Of a stretch of DNA of 64,000 nucleotides, positions 42,648 through 50,697 are shown piece by piece. Under the pieces are notes generated by a model. That model did not search any database. It was not told the origin of the DNA and saw only the letters and a list, made by a program, of their open reading frames with translations. Origin of the DNA: [Clostridium] ultunense DSM 10521 (GTDB lineage: Bacteria; Bacillota; Clostridia; Tissierellales; Tepidimicrobiaceae); the NCBI RefSeq assembly GCF_000511955.1, contig NZ_AZSU01000002.1:364223-428222 (forward strand). The letters are read 5' to 3'. A program made the translations under genes and the position numbers. The stretch's first letter is position 1. The number at the start of each line of letters is the position of its first letter.

Positions 42648-43427
42648 ATGGAAGAGCCAAAGGGAAATATAGTATTTGCATCCTTAAAAAATATTTCAAA
42701 GAGTTTTGGAAAAGTAAATGCTTTAAAGAATGTAACTATGGAAATTGAAAAGAATAAAATAACAGCAATAGTTGGAGATAATGGTTCTGGTAAAAGTACC
42801 CTTATTAAAATTCTATCTGGTACTATAAGACCGGATAGTGGGAGTATATACATAGAGGATAATCTTTACAAATATATCACACCTAAACTAGCTTATGAAA
42901 AAGGTATAGCAACAGTTTATCAAGATTTGGCTTTAGATAATTTTAGGGATGTGACCGGAAATATTTTTTTAGGTAAGGAGATAACTAAATTCGGTTTTAT
43001 ATTGGATTATGAAAAGATGTATAGAGAAACTGAGTTTCTACTAAAAAACCTTAATATAAATATTCCTTATTTAAAAACACCTGTAGGTTATTTGTCGGGA
43101 GGCCAGAGGCAGTCTGTGGCAATTGGAAGGGCTGTTTACCAGGGGAAAAAACTAATAATTTTTGATGAGCCAACAGCTGCCATGGGGGTAAAGGAATCTA
43201 CAGCAGCTAATCACTTGATAAAATCGTTACCTGATAAAGGATTTGCAGTACTAATTATAAGTCATGATATATATCAGGTATTTGATATATCTGATAGAAT
43301 TTTTATTCTGGAACATGGTGAAGTAGTTGATGATGTAATGAAAAACCAAGTTACACCGCAGGAACTAAGGGAGAGAATTAGCCTTGGGGCTAAGAATTGT
43401 TTAAGAGAGAGTGAATGTATTGATTAA
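42648..43427 (+). CDS. Sugar/nucleoside-type ABC transporter ATP-binding protein (single domain)
   Basis: A 259-residue ATPase of the carbohydrate-uptake CUT2/FrcA kind. Walker A is GDNGSGKSTLIKIL (about 43-56), the Q-loop VYQDLAL, the signature LSGGQRQSVAIGRA, Walker B IIFDEPTAAMG with the characteristic A-A-M-G, and the switch His in ISHDIYQ. Unlike RbsA or MglA it has only one ATPase domain, so it works as a homodimer. Translation is coupled to the permease, whose start overlaps the last 17 bases. The later PsuG-like gene suggests a nucleoside or pseudouridine cargo rather than ribose, which is inference. An AAGGAG site precedes ATG 42648. Confidence 0.9.
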   Translation: MEEPKGNIVFASLKNISKSFGKVNALKNVTMEIEKNKITAIVGDNGSGKSTLIKILSGTIRPDSGSIYIEDNLYKYITPKLAYEKGIATVYQDLALDNFRDVTGNIFLGKEITKFGFILDYEKMYRETEFLLKNLNINIPYLKTPVGYLSGGQRQSVAIGRAVYQGKKLIIFDEPTAAMGVKESTAANHLIKSLPDKGFAVLIISHDIYQVFDISDRIFILEHGEVVDDVMKNQVTPQELRERISLGAKNCLRESECID

Positions 43428-44388
43428 AGGATATGATAAGAAGTCTGTTGGAATAGAAAAACCTTTTACACAATTATTTTTACTTGGAATTATGATTTTA
43501 TTAGTTATATTTTTGTCAATAAAATCTCCATATTTTCTTACTTGGAATAATTTAAGAAATATACTTGACCATACTTCAACACAGTTAATAATGGCCATAG
43601 GAATGACTTTCGTGATTTCTTCTGGAGGTATTGATTTATCTGTAGGAAGTATTGTTGCACTAACTGGAATATGTATTGGATTAATGCTAAAGGGTGGAGT
43701 ATCTGTAGTGTTGTCATCTATAATAGGGGTTTTAATAGGTGGGATATTAGGTGCTATTAATGGTGTTATTATTTCAAAGCTTAAAATAGCTCCTTTTATT
43801 GTGACTATAGGTAGTATGTCCCTATTTAGAGGAATTAGCTTGGTAATAACAGAGGGTATGCCAATATACGGTTTTCCTCCCCAAATTACATATTTTGGAA
43901 AAGGGGATCTTGGTAAGATCAATCCTCCAATAATATTAGGAATATTTATGGCTATACTCTCTGTTTTTTTACTTAAATATACAAAATGGGGACAATATAG
44001 CCTTGCTCTAGGTGGAAATGAGGAGGCCTTAAGACGAGTAGGGGTTTCTGTTAATTTTTACAAGACAACAATTTACATATTTTCTGGATTAATGGCTGGA
44101 TTAGCAGGATTAATCTATATATCAAGGCTTAATGCAGCTGAACCTAATGCAGGGTTTATGCTAGAATCAGATATTATTGCTGCTGTCATTTTAGGAGGAA
44201 CTTCTATGAAAGGAGGTAAAGCTAGTATTGGTGGTACAGTAATAGCTTGCCTTCTGTTAGGAGTAGTTAGAAATGGCCTAACTTTATTGAGTATTTCTTC
44301 ATATTATCAGCAGTTGTTCATAGGGGCAATCATTATCATATCTGTATCAATATCAGAAATAAGGCAAAGAAGACAGATACAGATTTGA
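43411..44388 (+). CDS. Sugar/nucleoside-type ABC transporter permease (RbsC-like)
   Basis: A 325-residue inner-membrane permease with about ten helices. Family segments include AIGMTFVISSGGIDLSVGSI, VSKL-type IISKLKIAPFIVTIGSMSLF, ALGGNEEALRRVGVSVN (the coupling helix) and AAVILGGTSMKGGKASIGGT. It pairs with the ATPase upstream and the lipoprotein downstream. The likely start is GTG 43411 or TTG 43420, both overlapping the ATPase gene and neither with a strong ribosome site, which fits translational coupling. CUT2 permeases take monosaccharides; related systems (BmpA or Nup type) take nucleosides, though those have a different protein family for binding. Confidence 0.9.
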   Translation: MNVLIKGYDKKSVGIEKPFTQLFLLGIMILLVIFLSIKSPYFLTWNNLRNILDHTSTQLIMAIGMTFVISSGGIDLSVGSIVALTGICIGLMLKGGVSVVLSSIIGVLIGGILGAINGVIISKLKIAPFIVTIGSMSLFRGISLVITEGMPIYGFPPQITYFGKGDLGKINPPIILGIFMAILSVFLLKYTKWGQYSLALGGNEEALRRVGVSVNFYKTTIYIFSGLMAGLAGLIYISRLNAAEPNAGFMLESDIIAAVILGGTSMKGGKASIGGTVIACLLLGVVRNGLTLLSISSYYQQLFIGAIIIISVSISEIRQRRQIQI

Positions 44389-44429
44389 TAATTGCAGAAA
44401 ACATATTTTAAAGGAGATGAAGTAATAAA

Positions 44430-45530
44430 ATGAAAAAAGTTATATCATTAGTATTAGTTTTAACTATGTTAATTAGCATGCTAATTGGTTGTACGTCTAA
44501 GGATATGGAAACTAGAGAATTAGATAGTACAAAGGATGCAGAAGAAATGGATTTAGTAGAAGAAAATAATAGTGAAGAGGAAGGTAATTCTAAAATTGCT
44601 GAAATGGAAGAAATATTAATGGATCAATTGGAACCAATGCCAGAACTTGATGGAGGAGAAAAAATTGGTGTTTTAATAATTTCTCTTACTAATCCCTTCT
44701 GGTCAAATATGAAGGATAAATATGAAAAGGCTGGAGAAGAATTAGGAATTGAAGTAGAAGTACTATCTGCACCTACAGAAGGTGATACTACTTCCCAACT
44801 TGAGACATTAGATGGAATGATAGTGAAGGATTACGATGCTATTATATTTTCACCAATAGATGGTAACAATTTAATTCCAGGGCTATTAAGAGCTAATCAA
44901 GCTAATGTACCCGTAATAAATTTAGGGCCTGGAGTAAATCAAGATGCATTAAAAGAACAAGGTGGACATGTGGATGGCATTATTACTGTGGATTTCGAGA
45001 ATCAAGGTAAAATGGTTGCCGAAGATATGTTAAAACAAATGCCTGATGGTGGCAAAGTAGCAATAATACAAGGTATCCCTGGAGCTGGACAGAGTGAAGG
45101 TCGTACTAAAGGAGCAAAAGAGGTCTTTGAAAACACAGAAGGAGTTGAAATTGTAAGTATTCAACCTGGGAATTGGGATAGAAATACAGCTTATAATATT
45201 GCTACAGATCTTATTCAAGCTCATCCAGATTTAAAAGGAATATTTGCTTGTAATGATGTAATGGCTCTTGCTGCAGTAGAAGCTTTAGAAACAGCTGATA
45301 AAAAGGATGGAATTATAGTATATGGTGTAGATTTTACAGAAGAGGCACAGGTAGCTATAAAGGAAGGGCGTCTTGATGGTTCTATTACCTATTCCCCATC
45401 GGTATATACAAAAGCAGCTTTGCTTTTATCTCTAAAAATTGTTCAAGGTGAAGAAGTGGAAGGCCCAGTATACTCTCCCCTTGCAGTGGTAAATAAGGAG
45501 AATATAAATGATTTTGACGGATGGAAATAG
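44430..45530 (+). CDS. Periplasmic-binding-protein-like lipoprotein of the CUT2 ABC transporter
   Basis: A 366-residue lipoprotein with lipobox MLIGC (Cys21), then a long acidic linker (about residues 30-70), then a Peripla_BP_4 domain: KIGVLIISLTNPFWSNMKDK, DAIIFSPIDGN, GKVAIIQGIPGAGQSEGRTK and FACNDVMALAAVEAL. Ligand-contacting positions F, W and N in the N-P-F-W segment, R in G-R-T-K and the N-D pair resemble ribose or other monosaccharide binders. AAGGAG lies before ATG 44430. The last 23 bases overlap the PsuG-like gene, indicating that import and use of the ligand are made together. The linker length and charge are unusual, probably spanning the wall. Confidence 0.9.
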   Translation: MKKVISLVLVLTMLISMLIGCTSKDMETRELDSTKDAEEMDLVEENNSEEEGNSKIAEMEEILMDQLEPMPELDGGEKIGVLIISLTNPFWSNMKDKYEKAGEELGIEVEVLSAPTEGDTTSQLETLDGMIVKDYDAIIFSPIDGNNLIPGLLRANQANVPVINLGPGVNQDALKEQGGHVDGIITVDFENQGKMVAEDMLKQMPDGGKVAIIQGIPGAGQSEGRTKGAKEVFENTEGVEIVSIQPGNWDRNTAYNIATDLIQAHPDLKGIFACNDVMALAAVEALETADKKDGIIVYGVDFTEEAQVAIKEGRLDGSITYSPSVYTKAALLLSLKIVQGEEVEGPVYSPLAVVNKENINDFDGWK

Positions 45531-46317
45531 ACCTAAAAACTACTTGGTAGAAACGGCTTTGTTAGGCCATGGCCTTATATCCGTAGAGGATTATGAGATA
45601 TTATCTGCTTGGCCCAAAGGAGCAATGTTAGCTTGGATGGAAAAGGGAAAAATACGCATAGGAACCATTGAGGAGTTCATCACATCAAGACAGGAAAGGG
45701 ATAGCTGGACTAGACTTGATGGCCGTAAGGTTAAAGAAGAGTGTAATACTAATATAAACGCCTATCTTACAGCTTCAGGTACTATGGCAGTAGCCAAAGA
45801 AATAGGCTGCCCGGTAGTAGTTTCAGCTGGTATAGGAGGAATAGGAGATATTAAAGAGGAAAGGCTTTGTTATGACTTACCTGCTCTTTCCCAAATGGAT
45901 ATTACCCTTGTGGCTACATCACCTAAAGATATGCTAGATATAGAAGGGACTTTAAACTGGCTTAAGGATCACGGGGTAAATATATTAGGGTTTGAAACAG
46001 AATATTGTGATGGATATATATTAAGTCTTAAGCCTTATAGGCTATTAAAGAAATTATCCTATGAAGATGCAAATCAATTGGAATATGGTTGTAATCTAGT
46101 TTTAAATCCAATACCTAAGGATCAACGCTTGAAAGATGGATCTTTTTTAGAGGAAGCTATTAGAGCTGGTAAAGAAGCTGAAGAAAAAGGACAACATTAT
46201 CATCCAGCAGCTAATGCTTGTTTTGATAGACTGAGTTTTGGTTTATCATCAAAAATTCAACTTGAATCTTTAATTTCTAATATAAAATTAGCAGAGATAA
46301 TAACTGAGAATAAATAG
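45508..46317 (+). CDS. Pseudouridine-5'-phosphate glycosidase-like protein (PsuG family, PF04227)
   Basis: A 269-residue protein of the indigoidine synthase A/PsuG family, which splits the C-C bond of pseudouridine 5'-phosphate. VETALLGHG gives the Glu of the family's L-E-S-T-x-x-x-H-G; KGKIRIGTIEEF matches the G-R-x-R-V-G-L strand; SAGIGGIGDIKEE is the glycine-rich loop; MDITLVATSPKDMLDIEGTL holds the metal-near Asp and the catalytic Lys of the K-S-I-L-D motif. It is shorter than typical PsuG (about 300), mainly at the N-terminus and in a middle loop. No PsuK-type kinase is adjacent, so the ligand may be another C-glycoside or be phosphorylated elsewhere. It has an AAGGAG site and overlaps the binding-protein gene, giving a dedicated uptake-and-cleavage operon. 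Confidence 0.8.
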   Translation: MILTDGNRPKNYLVETALLGHGLISVEDYEILSAWPKGAMLAWMEKGKIRIGTIEEFITSRQERDSWTRLDGRKVKEECNTNINAYLTASGTMAVAKEIGCPVVVSAGIGGIGDIKEERLCYDLPALSQMDITLVATSPKDMLDIEGTLNWLKDHGVNILGFETEYCDGYILSLKPYRLLKKLSYEDANQLEYGCNLVLNPIPKDQRLKDGSFLEEAIRAGKEAEEKGQHYHPAANACFDRLSFGLSSKIQLESLISNIKLAEIITENK

Positions 46318-46324
46318 TATAAGG

Positions 46325-46361
46325 AAATCAAGTGGTGAATAAATTTTTTGCCATTTGATTT
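46325..46361 (+). terminator. Terminator after the PsuG-like gene
   Basis: AAATCAAGTGG (46325-46335) pairs with CCATTTGATTT (46351-46361), with one G-T pair, and TTTGCTTTTT follows. Confidence 0.65.
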
Positions 46362-46381
46362 TTGCTTTTTAATTTTTAATA

Positions 46382-46430
46382 TTGACAATACCAAATAATT
46401 AACATATAATGAAAGTACACTAAATTGGTA
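46382..46430 (+). promoter_or_regulatory. Consensus promoter and Rrf2-type operator of the regulator gene
   Basis: TTGACA (46382-46387) and TATAAT (46405-46410) are exactly 17 bases apart. TACACTAAATTGGTA (46416-46430) lies over the expected transcription start and recurs in front of cooS as TACACCAAAGTGGTA (46907-46921), with 13 of 15 bases the same. Confidence 0.75.
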
Positions 46431-46454
46431 TAACTTTAAACAAGGAGAAGATCA

Positions 46455-46871
46455 ATGAGAATAACTCAAGAAGCAGATTATGCTCTAAGAGCTGTATATT
46501 ATCTATGTACAATGGAGCCAGGTGCTAGGGTAAGTGCAAATATAATAGCAGGGGAACAAAATATACCTGTTAGATTTCTATTAAAATTACTACAGAAATT
46601 GAGAAATGCAGGATTGGTAGAATCTTTTATGGGGGTAAATGGAGGATATGTTTTAAATAGAAAACCGCAGGATATAACTTTATTAGATGTGGTAGAAGCC
46701 GTAGATGGGCCTATTTATATAAATAGATGTCTATACGACCCAGAGGAATGTAATAATATTGGTGTAAAAAATTGTTCTATTCATAAAGCTTTATACCATG
46801 TTCAAGAGAATTTAAAAAAGGATTTAGAATCCATTAATTTTCAAACCATTTTAGATGATTATAAAATATAG
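46455..46871 (+). CDS. Rrf2-family transcriptional regulator
   Basis: A 138-residue winged-helix protein: MRITQEADYALRAVYYLC at the N-terminus, recognition helix around VRFLLKLLQKLRNAGLVES, and the wing GVNGGYVLNRKPQDITLLDV. Three cysteines lie in the order C-L-Y-D-P-E-E-C-x8-C near residues 92-107, the place where IscR, NsrR and RsrR hold an Fe-S cluster, so redox, iron or gas sensing is likely. The same 15-base box occurs over its own start and over the cooS promoter, which suggests that it represses both itself and the CO dehydrogenase operon. It is transcribed toward cooS and separated from it by 90 bases holding a weak hairpin. Confidence 0.9.
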   Translation: MRITQEADYALRAVYYLCTMEPGARVSANIIAGEQNIPVRFLLKLLQKLRNAGLVESFMGVNGGYVLNRKPQDITLLDVVEAVDGPIYINRCLYDPEECNNIGVKNCSIHKALYHVQENLKKDLESINFQTILDDYKI

Positions 46872-46906
46872 GAAGTGTATAACTTCCATATATTTTTAAA
46901 TAAAAG

Positions 46907-46944
46907 TACACCAAAGTGGTAAACGTTAACATGATAAGTATAAT
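46907..46944 (+). promoter_or_regulatory. Operator and -10 element of the cooS operon
   Basis: TACACCAAAGTGGTA (46907-46921) overlaps the -35 position of a promoter whose -10 is TATAAT (46939-46944). The box matches the one over the regulator's start. Binding here would block RNA polymerase directly. Confidence 0.7.
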
Positions 46945-46961
46945 ATTAAGGGGGTATTTTT

Positions 46962-48845
46962 ATGGCTTTGAAAATGAAAGCTGCTACTTGCAATTCTGCA
47001 GATAAAATATTGGAAAATTTTATTGCAGAATTGGAATTTGACACCTGTCATCATAGGATAGAGACTCAGGATATTAAATGTGGGTTTGGACTCCAAGGAG
47101 TTTGTTGTAAACTTTGCGCTAATGGACCCTGCAGGATTACTCCAGATGCTCCAAAAGGGGTATGTGGTGCTACATCGGATACTATTGTAGCTAGGAATTT
47201 TTTAAGAGCAGTTACTGCTGGATCCGCTTGTTATCTCCATATAGTAGAGAATGCTGCTTGGAATTTAAAAGAAACTGGAGAAAAAAAGGGAGAGATAAAG
47301 GGCAAGAATACTTTAAATCAATTAGCTCAACTATTTGAAATTGATGGAGGAGGTTATCATCAGAAAGCAGTTAAAATTGGCGAAAAGGTATTGGAGGATT
47401 TATACAAACCTAGATTTAAGGAAATGGAATTAGTAGAAAAACTAGCCTATGAACCACGATACGAAAGATGGCAAGAACTAGGCATATTACCGGGAGGAGC
47501 AAAATCAGAAGTCTTTGATTCCTTAGTAAAAACCTCTACTAACCTTAATAGTGATCCTGTAGATATGTTGTTACACGCTTTAAATCTTGGTATTTCCACC
47601 GGATTATATGGGTTATTTTTAACAAACAAACTGAACGATATAATGCTAGGAGAGCCTCAGATAAGACCTGCTAGTGTAGGGTTTAAGGTTTTAGATCCAG
47701 ACTATATAAATATCATGATTACTGGTCATCAGCATTCTTTATTCTCCCACCTTCAAGAGGCTTTAGTTTCATATTATGCAAAGGAAAAAGCTAAGGAGGT
47801 TGGGGCAAAGGGATTTAAATTAGTTGGTTCAACCTGTGTTGGTCAAGATTTACAGTTAAGGGGAGAACATTATCAGGATGTATTTTCAGGTCATTCTGGA
47901 AACAATTTTACTAGTGAGGCTCTAATTGCTACTGGTAGTATAGATTTGGTTTTATCTGAGTTTAACTGTACTTTTCCAGGTATAGAGCCTATTTCTGAAG
48001 AATTAATGGTGAAGATGATATGTATTGATGATGTGGCTAAAAAGCAGAAGGCAGAATTTGTTCAGTATTCCTATGAAGATAGGGAAAACATTTCTCTCTA
48101 TGTAATAGAAGAAGGGATAAAGAGCTATAAGAATAGAAGAAATAAAATAAAGATAAATATGCCAGCTAATCATGGAAATGATGATACCTTAACTGGAATT
48201 AGCGAGGATTCATTGAGGGAATTTTTAGGAGGTAGCTATAAGCCGTTAATAGATTTAATAGTAGCAGGTAAGATAAAAGGGATTGCAGGAATTGTTGGTT
48301 GTTCCAATCTGGTTTCAGGCGGGCATGATGTATTTACCGTTGAACTTACAAAGGAACTTATAAAAAGGGATATTATAGTTTTATCAGCAGGATGTTCTAG
48401 TGGAGGTTTAGAAAATGTTGGACTTATGTCTCCACAGGCAGCAGCATTAGCTGGAGATAGTTTAAGAAGTATATGTGAACAATTAGGCATTCCTCCAGTA
48501 TTAAACTTTGGACCCTGTTTATCTATTGGAAGGTTGGAAGCTGTTGCTAAAGAATTAGCTAGAATACTTTATATAGATTTACCACAACTGCCACTTATTC
48601 TTTCTGCGCCTCAATGGTTAGAAGAACAGGCTTTAGCAGATGGTGCTTTTGCTCTTGCTTTAGGGTTACCTCTACATTTAGCGAAACCACCTTATATAAC
48701 TGGCAGTAAAATAGTTACTAAAGTTTTGACTGAAGACTTGGAAGAATTAACAGGTGGTAGGTTAATCATGGACGATGATGTCTTAAGTACAGCAGATAAA
48801 TTAGAAAATATTATCCTATCTAAAAGAAATGCCTTGGGTATTTAA
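46962..48845 (+). CDS. cooS: Ni-Fe carbon monoxide dehydrogenase catalytic subunit, divergent (CooS-like)
   Basis: A 627-residue CooS homologue. Fe-S ligands at the N-terminus are C40 and C48 (D-cluster, C-x7-C) and C49, C52, C57 and C68 (B-cluster). The C-cluster ligands all have a counterpart: H256, C292, C336, C447, C478 and C519. Two second-sphere residues important in the Carboxydothermus enzyme are replaced: the Lys of the E-E-K-A motif is Gln556 (WLEEQALAD), and the His-rich H-S-D-H-G-R segment reads YLHIVEN, with Tyr91 at the first His. The His proton path is thus mostly gone. A cooF-like ferredoxin and a flavoprotein follow, the usual electron route to NAD(P). It may have low CO-oxidation activity or another task such as a redox or detoxification reaction. 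ATG 46962 follows a GGGGG site. Confidence 0.88.
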   Translation: MALKMKAATCNSADKILENFIAELEFDTCHHRIETQDIKCGFGLQGVCCKLCANGPCRITPDAPKGVCGATSDTIVARNFLRAVTAGSACYLHIVENAAWNLKETGEKKGEIKGKNTLNQLAQLFEIDGGGYHQKAVKIGEKVLEDLYKPRFKEMELVEKLAYEPRYERWQELGILPGGAKSEVFDSLVKTSTNLNSDPVDMLLHALNLGISTGLYGLFLTNKLNDIMLGEPQIRPASVGFKVLDPDYINIMITGHQHSLFSHLQEALVSYYAKEKAKEVGAKGFKLVGSTCVGQDLQLRGEHYQDVFSGHSGNNFTSEALIATGSIDLVLSEFNCTFPGIEPISEELMVKMICIDDVAKKQKAEFVQYSYEDRENISLYVIEEGIKSYKNRRNKIKINMPANHGNDDTLTGISEDSLREFLGGSYKPLIDLIVAGKIKGIAGIVGCSNLVSGGHDVFTVELTKELIKRDIIVLSAGCSSGGLENVGLMSPQAAALAGDSLRSICEQLGIPPVLNFGPCLSIGRLEAVAKELARILYIDLPQLPLILSAPQWLEEQALADGAFALALGLPLHLAKPPYITGSKIVTKVLTEDLEELTGGRLIMDDDVLSTADKLENIILSKRNALGI

Positions 48846-48858
48846 AGGGGGATTAGAG

Positions 48859-49308
48859 ATGAAAAGGATAATGATTGATAAGGATAAATGTATGGCCTGT
48901 CTTGGTTGTGTATTAGGATGTATGGCTGAACACAATGAAAAGGGGAAGTCTATTTATGATTTGGATTTAGAAGATAGGACTAACGAAAGTAGAAATCATA
49001 TAGAGTTAGATCATAAGCAAAATCCCATTCCCATTGTATGCCGTCACTGTCAGGAACCAGAGTGTGCAATTACCTGCATGAGTGGTGCCATGACTAAAAA
49101 TGATGAAACGGGATTAGTAGAATACGATAAAGATAAATGTGCAGCTTGCTTTATGTGTGTAATGTCCTGTCCCTATGGGGTTTTAAAGCCAGACAGAGTA
49201 AATAAGGAAGTCATTATGAAATGCGATATGTGCGATAACAAGGATACTCCAAGATGTGTAGAATTCTGCCCTACTAAAGCATTGTATACAGTGGAGGTGA
49301 TGGAATGA
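48859..49308 (+). CDS. cooF: CooF-like ferredoxin with four 4Fe-4S motifs
   Basis: A 149-residue iron-sulfur protein with CMACLGCVLGCM, CRHCQEPECAITC, CAACFMCVMSCPYG and CDMCDNKDTPRCVEFCP, four cysteine groups as in CooF and other DMSO-reductase-type electron carriers. It would take electrons from CooS. ATG 48859 is the start because AAAGGGGG lies just before it and the first cluster motif then comes at the usual distance; an upstream ATG at 48829 lies inside cooS. The stop overlaps the start of the flavoprotein (ATGA at 49305), so the pair is made together. Confidence 0.9.
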   Translation: MKRIMIDKDKCMACLGCVLGCMAEHNEKGKSIYDLDLEDRTNESRNHIELDHKQNPIPIVCRHCQEPECAITCMSGAMTKNDETGLVEYDKDKCAACFMCVMSCPYGVLKPDRVNKEVIMKCDMCDNKDTPRCVEFCPTKALYTVEVME

Positions 49309-50537
49309 AATATTTAGTATTAGGCGCTAGTGCGGCTGGTATTAATGGAGCAAAAACTTTGAGAAAATTAGATAAAAATAGTTCTATTACCCTAATATCT
49401 GTTGATGATAAGGTCTATTCCAGATGTATGCTCCATCTATATATAGGTAAAAAAAGAAATTTAGAGACTTTATCCTTTATAGATAAAGATTTTTTCAATA
49501 GGAATAATATAGAATGGATAAAAAACAAAAGGGTTAGTAAGGTTGAATCAAAGGAAAAGAAGGTGATATTAGAAGATGGTACTTTCCATGAATATGATAA
49601 ACTCCTTATAGCTACCGGTTCATCAGCGGCAATTCCTCCTGTAGAAAACTTAAGGGAAGGCAAAAATGTATTTACCCTAAGAAATTTAGAGGATGCTATG
49701 GCCATAGACAAACTTGTAAACATATCTAAAACTGCAGTAGTTATTGGTGGAGGATTGATAGGCATAGATATTGCTGTGGAGCTTATAAATAGGGGTCTTA
49801 AAGTCCATATTGTGGAAATGGTGTCAAATATATTGCCTATGCAATTGGATGAGAGAAGTGCTAAAACTTATGAAAGGGAGTTAATGAAAAGAGGGGCTAC
49901 TATATTAACGGATAAATTAGCTCAGAAGGGGGTATTAGATTCAGAAAATAATGTGGTAGAGGTAATATTAACAGATGGTACAAGAATTGGAACGGATATG
50001 GTAGTAGTAGCTGCCGGGGTTAGGGCTAATGCAGATTTTATTGAAGGTACAAATATTGAATTCGACAGGGGGATTATAGTCGATAATAGATGTCAAACGG
50101 CTGAAGAGGATATATATGCAGCAGGAGATGTCTGTGCAAATAAACCGGGTATATGGCCTTTAGCGGTAAATGAAGGTATAACTGCAGCATATAATATGGT
50201 TGGGATTGATAAAAAAATAGAGAGTTCTTTTGGATTTAAAAACTCCATGAATTTCTATGGTATTCCAACTATATCTATAGGTAATCCAAATCCTAAAGAC
50301 CATAGTTACCAGATTAGCATATATGATGACGGACAAATATATAAGAAGATAGTGCACAAAGATGGTATTGTCTATGGGGCTATATTCCAAAATGATATAT
50401 CCTATATAGGCCCTTTTACAAAGATAATTGGAGATGGAATTGCTATGGATTCAATAGATAAAAATATATTCAAGATAGGCTATGGAGATTTCTTCCATGT
50501 TAAACCCAATGGAGAGTTTGAGTATAAAATAATATAG
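49305..50537 (+). CDS. FAD-dependent NAD(P)H oxidoreductase (FNOR partner of CooS-CooF)
   Basis: A 410-residue flavoprotein of the class-I pyridine-nucleotide-disulfide oxidoreductase family. The FAD-binding Rossmann motif is YLVLGASAAGINGAKTLR, the NAD(P)-binding motif is AVVIGGGLIGIDIAVELI, and the second FAD contact is DIYAAGDVC. Cys42 (SRCMLHLY) is at the place of the redox Cys in NADH oxidase and CoA-disulfide reductase relatives. With cooS and cooF it makes the known CooS-CooF-FNOR type operon, which would link the Ni enzyme to the NAD(P) pool. The C-terminal domain (from about 320) has a dimer-interface fold typical of the family. A terminator follows. Confidence 0.88.
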   Translation: MKYLVLGASAAGINGAKTLRKLDKNSSITLISVDDKVYSRCMLHLYIGKKRNLETLSFIDKDFFNRNNIEWIKNKRVSKVESKEKKVILEDGTFHEYDKLLIATGSSAAIPPVENLREGKNVFTLRNLEDAMAIDKLVNISKTAVVIGGGLIGIDIAVELINRGLKVHIVEMVSNILPMQLDERSAKTYERELMKRGATILTDKLAQKGVLDSENNVVEVILTDGTRIGTDMVVVAAGVRANADFIEGTNIEFDRGIIVDNRCQTAEEDIYAAGDVCANKPGIWPLAVNEGITAAYNMVGIDKKIESSFGFKNSMNFYGIPTISIGNPNPKDHSYQISIYDDGQIYKKIVHKDGIVYGAIFQNDISYIGPFTKIIGDGIAMDSIDKNIFKIGYGDFFHVKPNGEFEYKII

Positions 50538-50543
50538 ATTTAG

Positions 50544-50586
50544 TAAGTTCCCATCAGAAGTTTTAATGATTAAAAGTGGGAACTTA
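50544..50586 (+). terminator. Terminator of the cooS operon
   Basis: TAAGTTCCCA (50544-50553) pairs perfectly with TGGGAACTTA (50577-50586), followed by TTTTTT. The loop is 23 bases. Confidence 0.8.
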
Positions 50587-50648
50587 TTTTTTGCTTCTAA
50601 ATTATATAAAAAAGCATTGCAAACCTTTGCTTAATATGCTATTATTAA

Positions 50649-50666
50649 TATACAATATTCTGTATA
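50649..50666 (+). promoter_or_regulatory. Palindromic operator upstream of yhfZ
   Basis: TATACAATATTCTGTATA has perfect six-base arms (TATACA and TGTATA) separated by six bases. The same layout, TATACT-N6-TGTATA, lies before yhfY at 51652-51669. A GntR-type regulator is encoded next, so autoregulation is likely. Confidence 0.65.
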
Positions 50667-50697
50667 CTGATAGTGAATTTGAAAGAGGAAGATAGAT

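Noticed and set aside
46871-46899. GGAAGT/ACTTCC hairpin between the Rrf2 gene and cooS as a full terminator
   Set aside because: Only six base pairs with a five-base loop and a distant T run; too weak to claim as a terminator, though partial attenuation is possible.
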